Assembly: GCA_964236735.1 (NCBI GenBank)
Contig: CAXSFM010000001.1
Span: 62,001-126,000, forward strand
Reading direction: 5' to 3'
Length of the DNA: 64,000 nt
Origin: JAIVJG01 sp964236735
GTDB lineage: Bacteria > Acidobacteriota > Blastocatellia > Pyrinomonadales > Pyrinomonadaceae
Each line of letters opens with the position of its first letter. Position 1 is the stretch's first letter. Positions 5,372-13,339 of this stretch are shown here, piece by piece. The notes beneath the pieces were generated by a model that was not told the DNA's origin, did not search any database, and saw nothing but the letters and a program-made list of their open reading frames with translations. A program made the position numbers and the translations under genes.

Positions 5372-6925
5372 ATGGCAAACAAAACTCTTTTCAAATCGCT
5401 CATCGGGCGTTTCGTGCCGGCGACGGATGCCGTCAACGAGGAACGCGCGCCGGCCTACGCGCTGACGCCGAAGGCTGCGCTGGCGCAGTATGTCGCGACG
5501 GGCTGCCTCAACGGGACTTTCTACGCCACGGCGGAGGAACAGCTCGCGAAGGTGCTCGAATTTTGCGCCGCCGTCGAGCCGGAATTTATCGCGCGCACGG
5601 CGATCTACGCGCGCGAGCGTGGCTATATGAAGGACGTGCCCGCGCTCCTGTGCGCCGTGCTCTCCGTGCGTGATGCGAAATTGCTGGCGTTGGTTTTTCC
5701 GCGCGTGATTGATAACGGCAAGATGCTCCGCAACTTCGTGCAGATTATGCGTTCCGGCGTGGTCGGGCGTAAGTCGCTCGGCACTGCGCCGAAGCGTCTC
5801 GTGCGCGAATGGCTCGCGGCGCGCGACGAGAACGCGGTCTTCAAGGCCAGCGTCGGCCAGTCGCCTTCGTTCGCGGACATCTTGAAGATGGTTCACCCGA
5901 AGCCCGCTTCGCCGGATCGCGCGGCTCTGTACGGCTATCTCGTCGGGCGCGAACACGACGTTGAGGCTCTGCCAAAACTCGTGCGCCGCTTCGAGAAGTT
6001 CAAAGCGGGCGAGCGCGCGCAAGTGCCGGACGTGCCGTTCCAGATGCTGACCGCGCTCGATCTCGGCACGGCGGAATGGACGGCGATTGCGCGCCGCGCC
6101 CCCTGGCAGATGACGCGCATGAACCTCAACACGTTCGCGCGTCACGGCGTCTTCGAGCAGCCCGGCCTGCCCGAACTGATCGCGCGTCGCTTGTGTGATG
6201 CGGAACTTATCGCGAAGGCGCGTGTCTTTCCGTACCAGTTGATGACGGCTTACACGATGACCGATGCGCGCGTGCCGGAGTTTGTCCGCGACGCGCTACA
6301 GGACGCGATGGAAGTCGCCATCAACAATGTGCCGAAGATTCCGGGCAAGGTTTACGTCTGCCCGGACGTGTCGGGTTCGATGTCTTCGCCCGTGACGGGT
6401 CTCCGCGCGGGCGCGACCTCAAAGGTGCGTTGCATTGACGTGGCCGCGCTTGTGGCGGCAGCCGTGCTTCGCAAGAACCCCGGCTCGGAGGTCGTTCCGT
6501 TCGAGCAGGATGTGGTGCAACTGCGCCTCAACTCGCGCGACACGGTGATGACGAACGCGCAGAAGCTCGCGGCGGTCGGCGGCGGCGGCACGAATTGCAG
6601 CGCGCCTCTGCGAATGCTGAACGCGCGCAAAGCGTCGGGCGACCTCGTCATCTACGTCTCGGATTACGAGTCGTGGGTGGACGCTGGACGCGGGCGCGGC
6701 ACGGCGCTGATGCAGGAATGGAGCGTCTTCAAGTCGCGCAACCCGCGCGCGAAGCTCGTCTGCATTGACGTGCAGCCGCACGGCACGGTGCAGGCGCAGG
6801 AGCGTGAAGACATCCTCAACGTCGGCGGCTTCTCGGATCAGGTCTTTGACGTGATCGCGGAGTTCGCCAACGGCACACTCGACGCGGATCACTGGGTCGG
6901 CGTCATCGAAGCGTTGGAGGTTTAA
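5372..6925 (+). CDS. rsr: TROVE/vWA Ro60-family RNA-binding protein (Rsr)
   Basis: A 517-residue Ro60 orthologue. Residues 1-310 are the helical TROVE domain, which in known Ro proteins forms the ring that binds Y RNA on its outer face and the ends of misfolded RNA in its hole. Residues about 320-517 form a von Willebrand A domain with an intact MIDAS: D332-x-S334-x-S336 (DVSGSMSS), the threonine in GGGGTNCSAP near 407 and the aspartate in YVSDYESW. I chose ATG 5372, 8 bases after GAGGTG, over the GTG at 5363. It lies between a 24-gene tRNA array and three Y RNA-like genes. No RtcB or PNPase gene is adjacent, so the partner is unknown. The large minus-strand ORF over its 5' half is a composition artefact. 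Confidence 0.93.
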   Translation: MANKTLFKSLIGRFVPATDAVNEERAPAYALTPKAALAQYVATGCLNGTFYATAEEQLAKVLEFCAAVEPEFIARTAIYARERGYMKDVPALLCAVLSVRDAKLLALVFPRVIDNGKMLRNFVQIMRSGVVGRKSLGTAPKRLVREWLAARDENAVFKASVGQSPSFADILKMVHPKPASPDRAALYGYLVGREHDVEALPKLVRRFEKFKAGERAQVPDVPFQMLTALDLGTAEWTAIARRAPWQMTRMNLNTFARHGVFEQPGLPELIARRLCDAELIAKARVFPYQLMTAYTMTDARVPEFVRDALQDAMEVAINNVPKIPGKVYVCPDVSGSMSSPVTGLRAGATSKVRCIDVAALVAAAVLRKNPGSEVVPFEQDVVQLRLNSRDTVMTNAQKLAAVGGGGTNCSAPLRMLNARKASGDLVIYVSDYESWVDAGRGRGTALMQEWSVFKSRNPRAKLVCIDVQPHGTVQAQEREDILNVGGFSDQVFDVIAEFANGTLDADHWVGVIEALEV

Positions 6926-6926
6926 G

Positions 6927-7029
6927 GAGTTCAAAGTTCAAGGTTCAACGTTCAAAACGCTGCTCACGGCGGCACAGAATTAGAACCTTGAGCTTTGAAT
7001 CTTAAACTTTGAACCTTGAACTTTGAACT
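6927..7029. repeat. Long inverted repeat (GTTCAAAG word family)
   Basis: The left arm (about 6928-6956) is made of repeated TTCAAAG/TTCAAGG words and the right arm (about 6993-7029) of CTTTGAA/CCTTGAA words, so the transcript folds to a long hairpin. It separates the Ro60 stop codon from the first Y RNA and could act as a terminator-like or processing structure. Confidence 0.65.
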
Positions 7030-7035
7030 AATCTT

Positions 7036-7135
7036 TGGCGAATGCTGGTCGGGAGTACATCGGTTAAGCAGGTTCGAATCCTGCCCCGTCGGCTTGTAAA
7101 AAAGTCGTCGGGTTCTCTCGCCGATTTTGTCGCCA
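7036..7135 (+). ncRNA. Y RNA-like RNA 1
   Basis: Outer helix TGGCGA/TCGCCA (7036-7041/7130-7135). Internal loop ATGCT opposite GATTTTG. Inner helix GG(T)CGGGAG/CTCTCGCC (7047-7055/7115-7122) with one bulged U, then TACATC (7056-7061). The apical module has a perfect tRNA T arm GCAGG-TTCGAAT-CCTGC (7068-7084) followed by a closed hairpin (7085-7112) in the place of an acceptor stem. Position just after Ro60 and a bulged end-to-end stem are known Y RNA hallmarks. The fold was made by eye. Confidence 0.75.
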
Positions 7136-7148
7136 TCAATTTGGAAAC

Positions 7149-7277
7149 AGAGGTGAATGCCGGAAAGACTACATCTCCAAAACGCCACTGAAAATGGTGG
7201 GAGCCACGCGGGGAGTGATGTTCCCGGCGGTCTTGCGAAAGGCCGCGCTCGACTGTCTTTCCAATTTTGTCACCTCT
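7149..7277 (+). ncRNA. Y RNA-like RNA 2
   Basis: Outer helix AGAGGTGA/TCACCTCT (7149-7156/7270-7277), eight perfect pairs. Internal loop ATGCC opposite AATTTTG. Inner helix GGAAAGAC/GTCTTTCC (7162-7169/7255-7262), eight perfect pairs, then TACATC (7170-7175). The apical part holds three hairpins (7185-7200, 7212-7226, 7228-7246) in the same order as the anticodon-like, T-like and closed-acceptor arms of RNA 3, but the T loop is not canonical. The 3' internal loop AATTTTG nearly equals that of RNA 1. Confidence 0.75.
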
Positions 7278-7293
7278 CAAAAATAAGGGAGCA

Positions 7294-7433
7294 GGCGACG
7301 AATGCAGATGGAACTACATCCTTGCCACGGACGAGGTTCCGGGTTCGAGTCCCGGCGGCGCGCTTCACTTCGAGGCACACCGTAGCTCAATGGCAGAGCG
7401 CGTAAAGTTGTTTCATCAACACTGGTCGTCGCC
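7294..7433 (+). ncRNA. Y RNA-like RNA 3 with permuted tRNA-like module
   Basis: Outer helix GGCGACGA/TCGTCGCC (7294-7301/7426-7433). Internal loop ATGCA. Inner helix GATGGAAC/GTTTCATC (7307-7314/7410-7417), then TACATC. The apical module reads, in order: a 5-bp stem with 7-base loop like an anticodon arm (7320-7336), a T arm CCGGG-TTCGAGT-CCCGG (7339-7355), an acceptor-like stem closed by a loop (7356-7363/7375-7382, two A-C mismatches) and a D arm GCTC-AATGGCA-GAGC (7385-7399). This is a circularly permuted tRNA body, as expected of tRNA-mimicking bacterial Y RNAs (YrlA type). A T-rich tract follows at 7437-7445. Confidence 0.78.
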
Positions 7434-7460
7434 AACTTTTTATTTACAGACGTGAAAATC

Positions 7461-7967
7461 ATGGAAGCCACTATCATCAAAGAAGCGACACGCTACAACA
7501 GGCACGGGGAGATTCTCGAACTCGTGCGCGAGTTCGAGGCGTGCGTTCTACCGCGCGAGCGTTGGACGCACGCCTCGCATCTCACCGTCGCGCTCTGGTA
7601 TCTCCTTGAACACGAGTGGCGCGACGCTGTCACGTACATGCGCGACAGCATCAAGCGTTACAATGAAGCGTGCGGCATCGTGACCACGCGCGAGAATGGT
7701 TATCACGAGACGCTCACGCTGTTTTGGCTGCACGTCGTGCGGGCGTTTCTCGTCCGCGACCTGAACGAATGTCGCTCGCTCGTTTCGCTCGCTAATGAAC
7801 TTGTCTCGACGGCTGACAAGAATCTGCCCTTGAAGTTTTACTCGCGCGAGCGTCTGTTTTCGTGGGAAGCGCGCTCCGGCTGGGTCGAGCCTGACGTGAA
7901 AAATCTCAACACGTTATTCCGCGCGCAGAATCGCGAGTGGCTTGCGCGTCAGCACGTCATAGCTTGA
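7461..7967 (+). CDS. Uncharacterised helical protein next to the Y RNAs
   Basis: A 168-residue soluble protein that I cannot name. It looks all-helical, with conserved-looking aromatic blocks WTHASHLTVALWYL (near residue 34) and NGYHETLTLFWLH (near 80), and has no signal peptide. It starts 27 bp after the last Y RNA-like gene in the same direction, so it may be co-transcribed with Ro60 and the Y RNAs. The ATG at 7461 is preferred over a GTG at 7452. Its 3' end overlaps the convergent ABC permease gene by 54 bp. Confidence 0.75.
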   Translation: MEATIIKEATRYNRHGEILELVREFEACVLPRERWTHASHLTVALWYLLEHEWRDAVTYMRDSIKRYNEACGIVTTRENGYHETLTLFWLHVVRAFLVRDLNECRSLVSLANELVSTADKNLPLKFYSRERLFSWEARSGWVEPDVKNLNTLFRAQNREWLARQHVIA

Positions 7968-10445
7968 GAACACGCCGACGAGCATGACGGCGAGAACTGT
8001 CAAGGCGACGCCTGCGAAGTAGAGCGCGGGCGTCCATGTCCATTCAATCTCGAAGACGTAGCGCGCGATGACATAAGACAGGCCGGCGGCGGCGAGCGTG
8101 CCGACGAGTCCGGCGACCAGTCCGAGCAAGGAGTATTCGCCGACCACGATGAGCAGCAAAACTTTTCTCTGCGCGCCGAGCGTTTTCAAAATCGCCGCTT
8201 CATAGATACGCTGAAATTTTGTCATCGCGATAGAGCCGACGAGGATCAGCACGCCGCTCAACAACACGAACCCGCCGATGAATGAGACCGCCAGCGTGAT
8301 GTTCGAGAGGATGCGATTGACGCTCTGCACGATGTCGGCTACGTCAATCACGGAGATGTTCGGGTAACGGTCGAGTATCGCGCGTTGAAAGCGCGAGCGT
8401 TCCGGCTCATGCGTCGGCCCGTCAATCGCGCCGACCATGTTCTGCGGCGCGCTCTCTAAAGTTCCCGGACGAAACAGCACCATGAAACCCGTGCGCGAAT
8501 TGCGCCAGTCCACGCGACGCACGCTCGTCACGCGCGCCGTCATCTTGCGTCCCAGAATATCGAACGTGACCGTGCCGCCGACATCCAACCCGGCGACGCC
8601 GCGCATACTTTCTTCGATGGAAATTTCCGCGTCCGGCGCAGGCGTCGCATCCCAGATTTTCCCCGCCGTAATCGTCTCGTTCGCTTCAAGTTGCGGGCGA
8701 TAGGTGACGACGTACTCGCGCCCCAGACGCCCGCGCTCGCGCCGCATGTTCGTCGCGTCCAGATCAATTTCCTGCCCGTTGATGGCGACGATGCGCGCGC
8801 GCACGGTCGGAATCAGTGTGGGACGCTTGCCCGTCGCTTCCTCGACGAGCGTCGCCACTCCGTCAGCTTGATCCGGCTGCACGTCTATCAAAAACATGTT
8901 CGGGATATTGCCGCGCTTCGTCAGGTCAAACTCGGATAACAGATTCGTTTGCAAAGACTGAATCGCCATCACGAGAAAGACGCCCAAGCCGACGGCCATC
9001 ACCACGACGCGCGTCTGATTGCCGGGACGATGCAGGCTGTTGATTGATTGCCGGAGCGCGAACGAGTTGACGTGACGCAGCCGACGCACGAGGAAGATTA
9101 AAACCCACGCCGCCGCGTAGAGCAGCAACGCCGTCACGCCGAGTCCGGCGAGAAAATAGACGCCGACTTTCAAAGAACCAGCCTGCCACGCCGACAGCAT
9201 CAGCAAACCGAGCAGCACGATGAGTGAGACGACCCAGCGACCGATGTCGAGCCGTCGTCGCTGCGCCGCGCTCGCGCTTTCGCGCAATAGCATGTTGGGT
9301 TTGACGTGGCGCACACGCAACAAAGGCAGCGCGGAGAAAAGCACGGAGACGAGCAAGCCGAGGACTAAGCCTTGCGCGACCGCGCCGCCGTCAAGACCAT
9401 ATTGAAGATGCGGCGGCAGGCTCTCGGCGAAACGCGCGCGGACAAAGACGAGCGCGGCTTTCGCCAGCAACACTCCGGTTAAACTGCCCGCCGCACCGAG
9501 CATGATGATTTGCGCGAGAAAAGTCGCCGTCAGTTGGCGACCCGTGCCGCCTAAGGATTTGAGGATGGCGATGGTTTTCTTTTTTTGCTCGACGAAGACG
9601 CGCGTGACGGACGAGACGCCGATGCCGCCGAGCACGAGGATGACGAGTCCGGTCAGCGACAGATAATTTTCCGCACGCGCGAACTGCTCGCCTAAGTTTT
9701 CTTCCGAATCACGATACGAGCGCACGTTGACGATGTTGTTGCCAAGCTCCGCGCGCAAATTCTTGACGAGCGTGGCGGTCGCCGTCTCGCCCGTCGTCTT
9801 GAAAAGTATCTTGTGGCGCGCGCGGCTGCCGAAGCCCGTCAGTCCCGCGCCTTCCAAATTTTCCATGCCGACGAAGATGCGCGGCCCCAGACGAAACCCT
9901 CCGCCGCTGCCCGGCTCCTGCGTCGTCACGCCGCGAATCTGAAAAGACTTGTCACCGATTTTGATTTTGTCGCCGACGCTCAAGTTAAGACGCGCGAGCA
10001 GAAGCGGCGCGACTACCGCGCCGTCATTCGCGAGCAGCGCGTAATCGAACAAGCTGCCATCAACGAGCCGGAAATCGCCGTAGAGCGGAAAAGGCGGCGC
10101 GATGGCTTTCAGTTCAACCATCAACGCGCCTTCGTGTGTCTCATCGGACGGGCGCGCCATCGTCGCCGCCTCGATGGTTTCGGCGCGCGCCTCGACAAGG
10201 GGTGACTGCGCGATGCGGTTGATCGCAGCGAGCGTCTCAGGCGACCATTCGCGCGAGGCTTCGGCCTGCGCGTCCGCCGTCATCAACTCGCGCGCCTCGC
10301 CCGTCACGACGCGGTTGAGATTTTGAATCATCGAGCGCAACGCGACGATTGAGCCGACGCCGATGCCGATGCAGAGAAAGAAAAACAGGAGACGCTTCCA
10401 CGAAGAGCGTATCTCGCGCCGTGCCATGTTGAGAATAAAACTCAT
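7914..10445 (-). CDS. FtsX-family ABC permease (YbbP-like)
   Basis: An 843-residue permease with about ten hydrophobic segments (near 20-40, 262-285, 310-340, 360-378, 403-420, 430-455, 480-500, 715-740, 765-800, 808-830) and two large extracytoplasmic MacB-like domains between them. This is the layout of YbbP-type FtsX permeases (COG3127), annotated as linked to the lysophospholipase TesA. Its start overlaps the stop of the ATPase gene by one base (TAATG at 10443-10447). The neighbouring divergent tesA-like gene matches the ybbAP/tesA arrangement of enterobacteria. The transported substrate is unknown; lipoprotein or lipid extraction is inferred. Confidence 0.87.
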   Translation of the reverse strand: MSFILNMARREIRSSWKRLLFFFLCIGIGVGSIVALRSMIQNLNRVVTGEARELMTADAQAEASREWSPETLAAINRIAQSPLVEARAETIEAATMARPSDETHEGALMVELKAIAPPFPLYGDFRLVDGSLFDYALLANDGAVVAPLLLARLNLSVGDKIKIGDKSFQIRGVTTQEPGSGGGFRLGPRIFVGMENLEGAGLTGFGSRARHKILFKTTGETATATLVKNLRAELGNNIVNVRSYRDSEENLGEQFARAENYLSLTGLVILVLGGIGVSSVTRVFVEQKKKTIAILKSLGGTGRQLTATFLAQIIMLGAAGSLTGVLLAKAALVFVRARFAESLPPHLQYGLDGGAVAQGLVLGLLVSVLFSALPLLRVRHVKPNMLLRESASAAQRRRLDIGRWVVSLIVLLGLLMLSAWQAGSLKVGVYFLAGLGVTALLLYAAAWVLIFLVRRLRHVNSFALRQSINSLHRPGNQTRVVVMAVGLGVFLVMAIQSLQTNLLSEFDLTKRGNIPNMFLIDVQPDQADGVATLVEEATGKRPTLIPTVRARIVAINGQEIDLDATNMRRERGRLGREYVVTYRPQLEANETITAGKIWDATPAPDAEISIEESMRGVAGLDVGGTVTFDILGRKMTARVTSVRRVDWRNSRTGFMVLFRPGTLESAPQNMVGAIDGPTHEPERSRFQRAILDRYPNISVIDVADIVQSVNRILSNITLAVSFIGGFVLLSGVLILVGSIAMTKFQRIYEAAILKTLGAQRKVLLLIVVGEYSLLGLVAGLVGTLAAAGLSYVIARYVFEIEWTWTPALYFAGVALTVLAVMLVGVFSSYDVLTRKPLAILRAE

Positions 10446-11182
10446 TAACGCGCGGCCTCGACTTCCTGCGCGGACGCCGCGACATTCGCGTCAACTTCGC
10501 TGTCATCAACGCTCGCGCTGCTGTCATGCTCAACTCGTCCGTCGCGCAAAGTGACGCGGCGATCTGCGAGATTCGCCAGTTCGCTTTCGTGCGTGACGAG
10601 GACGAGCGTCGTCCCGCGTTTACGATTTAGCTGGAGCATCAAATCGAAAACGTGTCGCCCGTTGCGCGAGTCGAGATTGCCGGTCGGCTCATCGGCCAGC
10701 AAGATCGTGGGGTTGTTGGCGAAGGCGCGCGCGACGGCGATGCGTTGCTGCTCGCCGCCGGAAAGCTGCGAAGGATAATGATGCGCGCGTTCCTTGAGTC
10801 CTACTTCTTCGAGCAAAGTTTGCGCGCGCGCGCGTGCGTCCGTCGCGCCGGCGATCTCCATCGGGACGAGTATGTTTTCGTATGCAGTGAGCGACGGGAT
10901 GAGATGAAACGATTGAAAGACGATGCCCATCTTGCGTCCACGCAAGGCGGCCAGCGCGTCCTCGCTCATGCGCGTGATTTCTTCGCCGTCAATTTTTATT
11001 TCGCCGGCGGTCGGCGCGTCGAGTCCCGCGATGAGTCCGAGCAAGGTTGACTTGCCGCTCCCGGAGGGGCCGACGATGGCCGCGAACTGGCCGTCCGGGA
11101 TGGTCAGGTCAAGCGAGTGCAGAATCGTCAGCGACTCGTTGCCGGAAGGAACTGTTTTGGAAATTCTGTATAATTCGATCAT
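10445..11182 (-). CDS. ABC transporter ATPase (YbbA/LolD-like)
   Basis: A 245-residue ATPase of the MacB/LolD/YbbA group. Walker A GPSGSGKST is near residue 38, the Q-loop is in VFQSFHLIPSLTAYENI, the signature LSGGEQQRIAVARAF is near 140, Walker B is ILLADEPTGNLD, and the H-loop is VLVTHE. It partners the FtsX-type permease encoded immediately downstream. Its ATG (11182-11180) shares the palindrome CATG with the ATG of the divergent lipoprotein gene, leaving no intergenic space, so its promoter must lie within the neighbour's coding sequence. Confidence 0.92.
   Translation of the reverse strand: MIELYRISKTVPSGNESLTILHSLDLTIPDGQFAAIVGPSGSGKSTLLGLIAGLDAPTAGEIKIDGEEITRMSEDALAALRGRKMGIVFQSFHLIPSLTAYENILVPMEIAGATDARARAQTLLEEVGLKERAHHYPSQLSGGEQQRIAVARAFANNPTILLADEPTGNLDSRNGRHVFDLMLQLNRKRGTTLVLVTHESELANLADRRVTLRDGRVEHDSSASVDDSEVDANVAASAQEVEAAR
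11166..11174 (+). promoter_or_regulatory. Extended -10 promoter of the tesA-like gene
   Basis: TG followed by TATAAT at 11169-11174. The expected start is six to seven bases on, at or next to A11181, the first base of the ATG. That predicts a leaderless mRNA. No good -35 hexamer is seen at the usual distance. The site lies inside the divergent ATPase coding sequence. Confidence 0.5.
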
Positions 11183-11918
11183 GCGATTATTTCTACCCGG
11201 TCTGTTGCTCTCAATAGCTGCGTCTCTGATTGGATGCGGCGGCGGCTCTTCGCCTCAACCCGGAACATCGTCGTCCAACAACTCGAACACTGTTTCTTCC
11301 ACTTCGACGAACGACATGCCGTCACAAACTCTTTCACAAGCGACGCGCCCGAAAATTGTGGCTTTCGGCGATAGCTTAACCGCCGGTTACGGTCTCGCGC
11401 CAGCCGAGAGCTATCCGTCTCTGTTGCAACGCAAGCTCGACGCTGACGGCTACGCTTACGAAGTCGTCAACGCGGGCGTGTCGGGCGACACTTCGGCGGG
11501 CGGCGTGCGACGCATAGACTGGTCGCTCGACGGCGATGTGCGCTTCGTCATTCTCGAACTCGGAGCCAACGATTTTTTGCGCGGCCAGCCCGTCAGCGAG
11601 ACGAAAAAGAATCTCGCAAACATTATCGAGCGCGCGAAGTCGCACGGCGCGAAAGTGCTGCTCGCGGGGATGTACACGCCGACGAGTTCCGGTCGCGACT
11701 ACGAGTTACAAATCCGCGATCTTTTTCAGTCTTTGTCAAAAGAACAGGACGTGCCGATGATTCCCTTCTTTCTCGAAGGCGTCGCCGGCATCGAGTCGCT
11801 CAACCAGACAGACCGCGTGCATCCGAACGCCAAAGGCACGAAGATCGTCGCCAATGTCGTGTACAAACACCTCAAGCCCTTGCTCGACGCGCAGCCGGAA
11901 CAATCAAAGAAGAATTAA
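11181..11918 (+). CDS. tesA: TesA-like GDSL esterase/lysophospholipase lipoprotein
   Basis: An SGNH/GDSL hydrolase of 245 residues. The N-terminus is a lipoprotein signal ending LIGC, with the lipidated cysteine near residue 19, and a Ser/Asn/Thr-rich linker follows. The catalytic domain has block I FGDSLTAGYG, block II around NAGVSGDTSAGG, block III GANDFLRG and block V DRVHPN, giving the Ser-Gly-Asn-His set with Asp. TesA-type enzymes are thioesterases or lysophospholipases of the cell envelope; here a membrane-anchored form is predicted. It is divergent from a YbbA/YbbP-type transporter. The start codon at 11181 fits the signal peptide and the -10 element. Confidence 0.88.
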   Translation: MRLFLPGLLLSIAASLIGCGGGSSPQPGTSSSNNSNTVSSTSTNDMPSQTLSQATRPKIVAFGDSLTAGYGLAPAESYPSLLQRKLDADGYAYEVVNAGVSGDTSAGGVRRIDWSLDGDVRFVILELGANDFLRGQPVSETKKNLANIIERAKSHGAKVLLAGMYTPTSSGRDYELQIRDLFQSLSKEQDVPMIPFFLEGVAGIESLNQTDRVHPNAKGTKIVANVVYKHLKPLLDAQPEQSKKN

Positions 11919-11920
11919 CA

Positions 11921-12072
11921 AGATGGACAGGATAGACAGGATTGAAGAAGAGGTGTTGAGTGATGAATGCCGCAATATGAATGAAGAGAAATGCCTCGCC
12001 AGATATTCATCGCTCGTCGCTGCGACATTCATCTTTTATCTTTACCCTGTGCATCCTGTCCATCCGTGTTAA
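11921..12072. repeat. Inverted repeat (GATGGACAGGAT word family)
   Basis: The left arm near 11921 carries GATGGACAGGATAGACAGGA and the right arm (about 12048-12070) carries CATCCTGTCCATCCGTG. Between them is a second, imperfect GAATG/CATTC inverted repeat. The element fills the gap before the flavoprotein gene. Confidence 0.6.
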
Positions 12073-12082
12073 TGATTGCTCT

Positions 12083-13249
12083 ATGAATTGGGATGTGGTC
12101 ATCATTGGGGGCGGCGCGGCGGGACTGTTCTGCGCGGCGGAGGCGGGCAAACGCGGTCGCTCCGTGCTGCTCGTCGAGCACAACGCGAGCGTGGGAAAGA
12201 AGATCGCCATCTCCGGCGGCGGGCGTTGTAATTTCACGAATCTGTACACCACGCACCGAAACTTTCTTTCATCCAATCCACACTTCGCCAAGTCCGCGCT
12301 CGCGCGTTATACGCCTTCGGATTTTATCGCGCTCATCGAAAAGCACGGCATTCGTTATCACGAGAAGAAATTAGGGCAGTTATTTTGCGACGGCAGCGCG
12401 CGGCAAATCATTGACATGCTGCTCGACGAATGCACGAGCGCGGGCGTCGAGGTGAGGGTTGAATGTGAAGTTGAAGAAGTGCGGAAGGATGCCGGTTTTA
12501 CGCTGGCGACGAATGCGGGAACATTCAACTGCGATGCGCTCGTCATCGCGACGGGCGGGCTGTCAATTTCGCAACTCGGCGCGACGGACTTCGGCTATCG
12601 CATCGCGAGACAATTCGGCTTGAAGATTGTCCAGCCCACACCCGCGCTCGTGCCTCTTCTATTGCACGCGCAAAGTCTCGATGCCTTCAAAAAATTGAGC
12701 GGCGTTTCCGTCCCTGCAACTGTGCGTTACGGCGACGCGGAATTTTTCGAGAACGTTTTGCTGACGCACAGAGGGTTGAGCGGCCCCGCGATTCTGCAAA
12801 TCTCGTCTTACTGGAATCAGGGCGAAACGCTCTCCATCGAATTGTTGCCGGATGAGATTGCGCGCGAACTTCTCTTGAACGAAACGGAGCACGAGATAGA
12901 GCTTGCCGCGCTCGTCTCTCGTCATCTCCCGAGACGTTTCGCGCAGATGTGGTGCGAACTTTACGCTCCGTCGAAATTGCTGCGGAACTATTCGACGAGG
13001 GAGTTGGAAATAGTCGCGCGCCGTTTGTCCGACTGGCAGATTGCGCCCGCCGGCACAGAAGGGTTTCACAAGGCGGAAGTGACGAAAGGCGGCGTGGACA
13101 CCAATGAATTGTCCTCACAAACGATGGAAGCGCGCCGCGTACACGGACTCTATTTTATCGGCGAAGTGGTGGATGTGACAGGCCAACTCGGCGGCTACAA
13201 TTTTCAATGGGCGTGGGCGTCAGGCTTCGCGGCGGGACAATGCGTTTGA
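12083..13249 (+). CDS. HI0933-family flavoprotein (YhiN/BaiN-like)
   Basis: A 388-residue FAD-binding oxidoreductase of the HI0933 family. The dinucleotide-binding motif VVIIGGGAAGLFCA lies at the N-terminus, the family motif GGGRCNFTN near residue 50, a second Gly-rich ATGG motif near 155, and the C-terminal signature VTGQLGGYNFQWAWASG. Family members reduce unsaturated or bile-acid-like substrates in a few characterised cases, but the reaction here is unknown. ATG 12083 is chosen because the FAD motif follows directly. The longer upstream reading runs through the GGACAGGAT repeat and is not credible. Confidence 0.87.
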   Translation: MNWDVVIIGGGAAGLFCAAEAGKRGRSVLLVEHNASVGKKIAISGGGRCNFTNLYTTHRNFLSSNPHFAKSALARYTPSDFIALIEKHGIRYHEKKLGQLFCDGSARQIIDMLLDECTSAGVEVRVECEVEEVRKDAGFTLATNAGTFNCDALVIATGGLSISQLGATDFGYRIARQFGLKIVQPTPALVPLLLHAQSLDAFKKLSGVSVPATVRYGDAEFFENVLLTHRGLSGPAILQISSYWNQGETLSIELLPDEIARELLLNETEHEIELAALVSRHLPRRFAQMWCELYAPSKLLRNYSTRELEIVARRLSDWQIAPAGTEGFHKAEVTKGGVDTNELSSQTMEARRVHGLYFIGEVVDVTGQLGGYNFQWAWASGFAAGQCV

Positions 13250-13251
13250 GA

Positions 13252-13339
13252 AATGATGAGTGATGAATGATGAATGATGAATGAAAGACAAGGGCACTCT
13301 TGTATTCATTCATCATTCATCACTCATCGCTCATCACTT
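13252..13339. repeat. Inverted repeat (GATGAATG word family)
   Basis: The left arm is tandem GATGAATGAT words (13252-13284) and the right arm is tandem CATTCATCATTCATCACTC words (13306-13339). The loop contains ACAAG/CTTGT. The 41887-41965 element has the same arms and loop. It lies between convergent genes. Confidence 0.75.

Noticed and set aside
5315..6145. 276-codon minus-strand ORF over the Ro60 gene
   Set aside because: It has no recognisable domains, is rich in Arg/His from codon-position bias, and overlaps a full TROVE/vWA gene.
7339..7399. T-arm and D-arm sequences suggesting two degenerate tRNA genes after Ro60
   Set aside because: They fall inside a stem that pairs 7294-7314 with 7410-7433, so they are better explained as the permuted tRNA-like module of a Y RNA.
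13252..13339. GATGAATG tandem words as a CRISPR-like or microsatellite array
   Set aside because: The words form one inverted repeat without spacers, and there are no cas genes.
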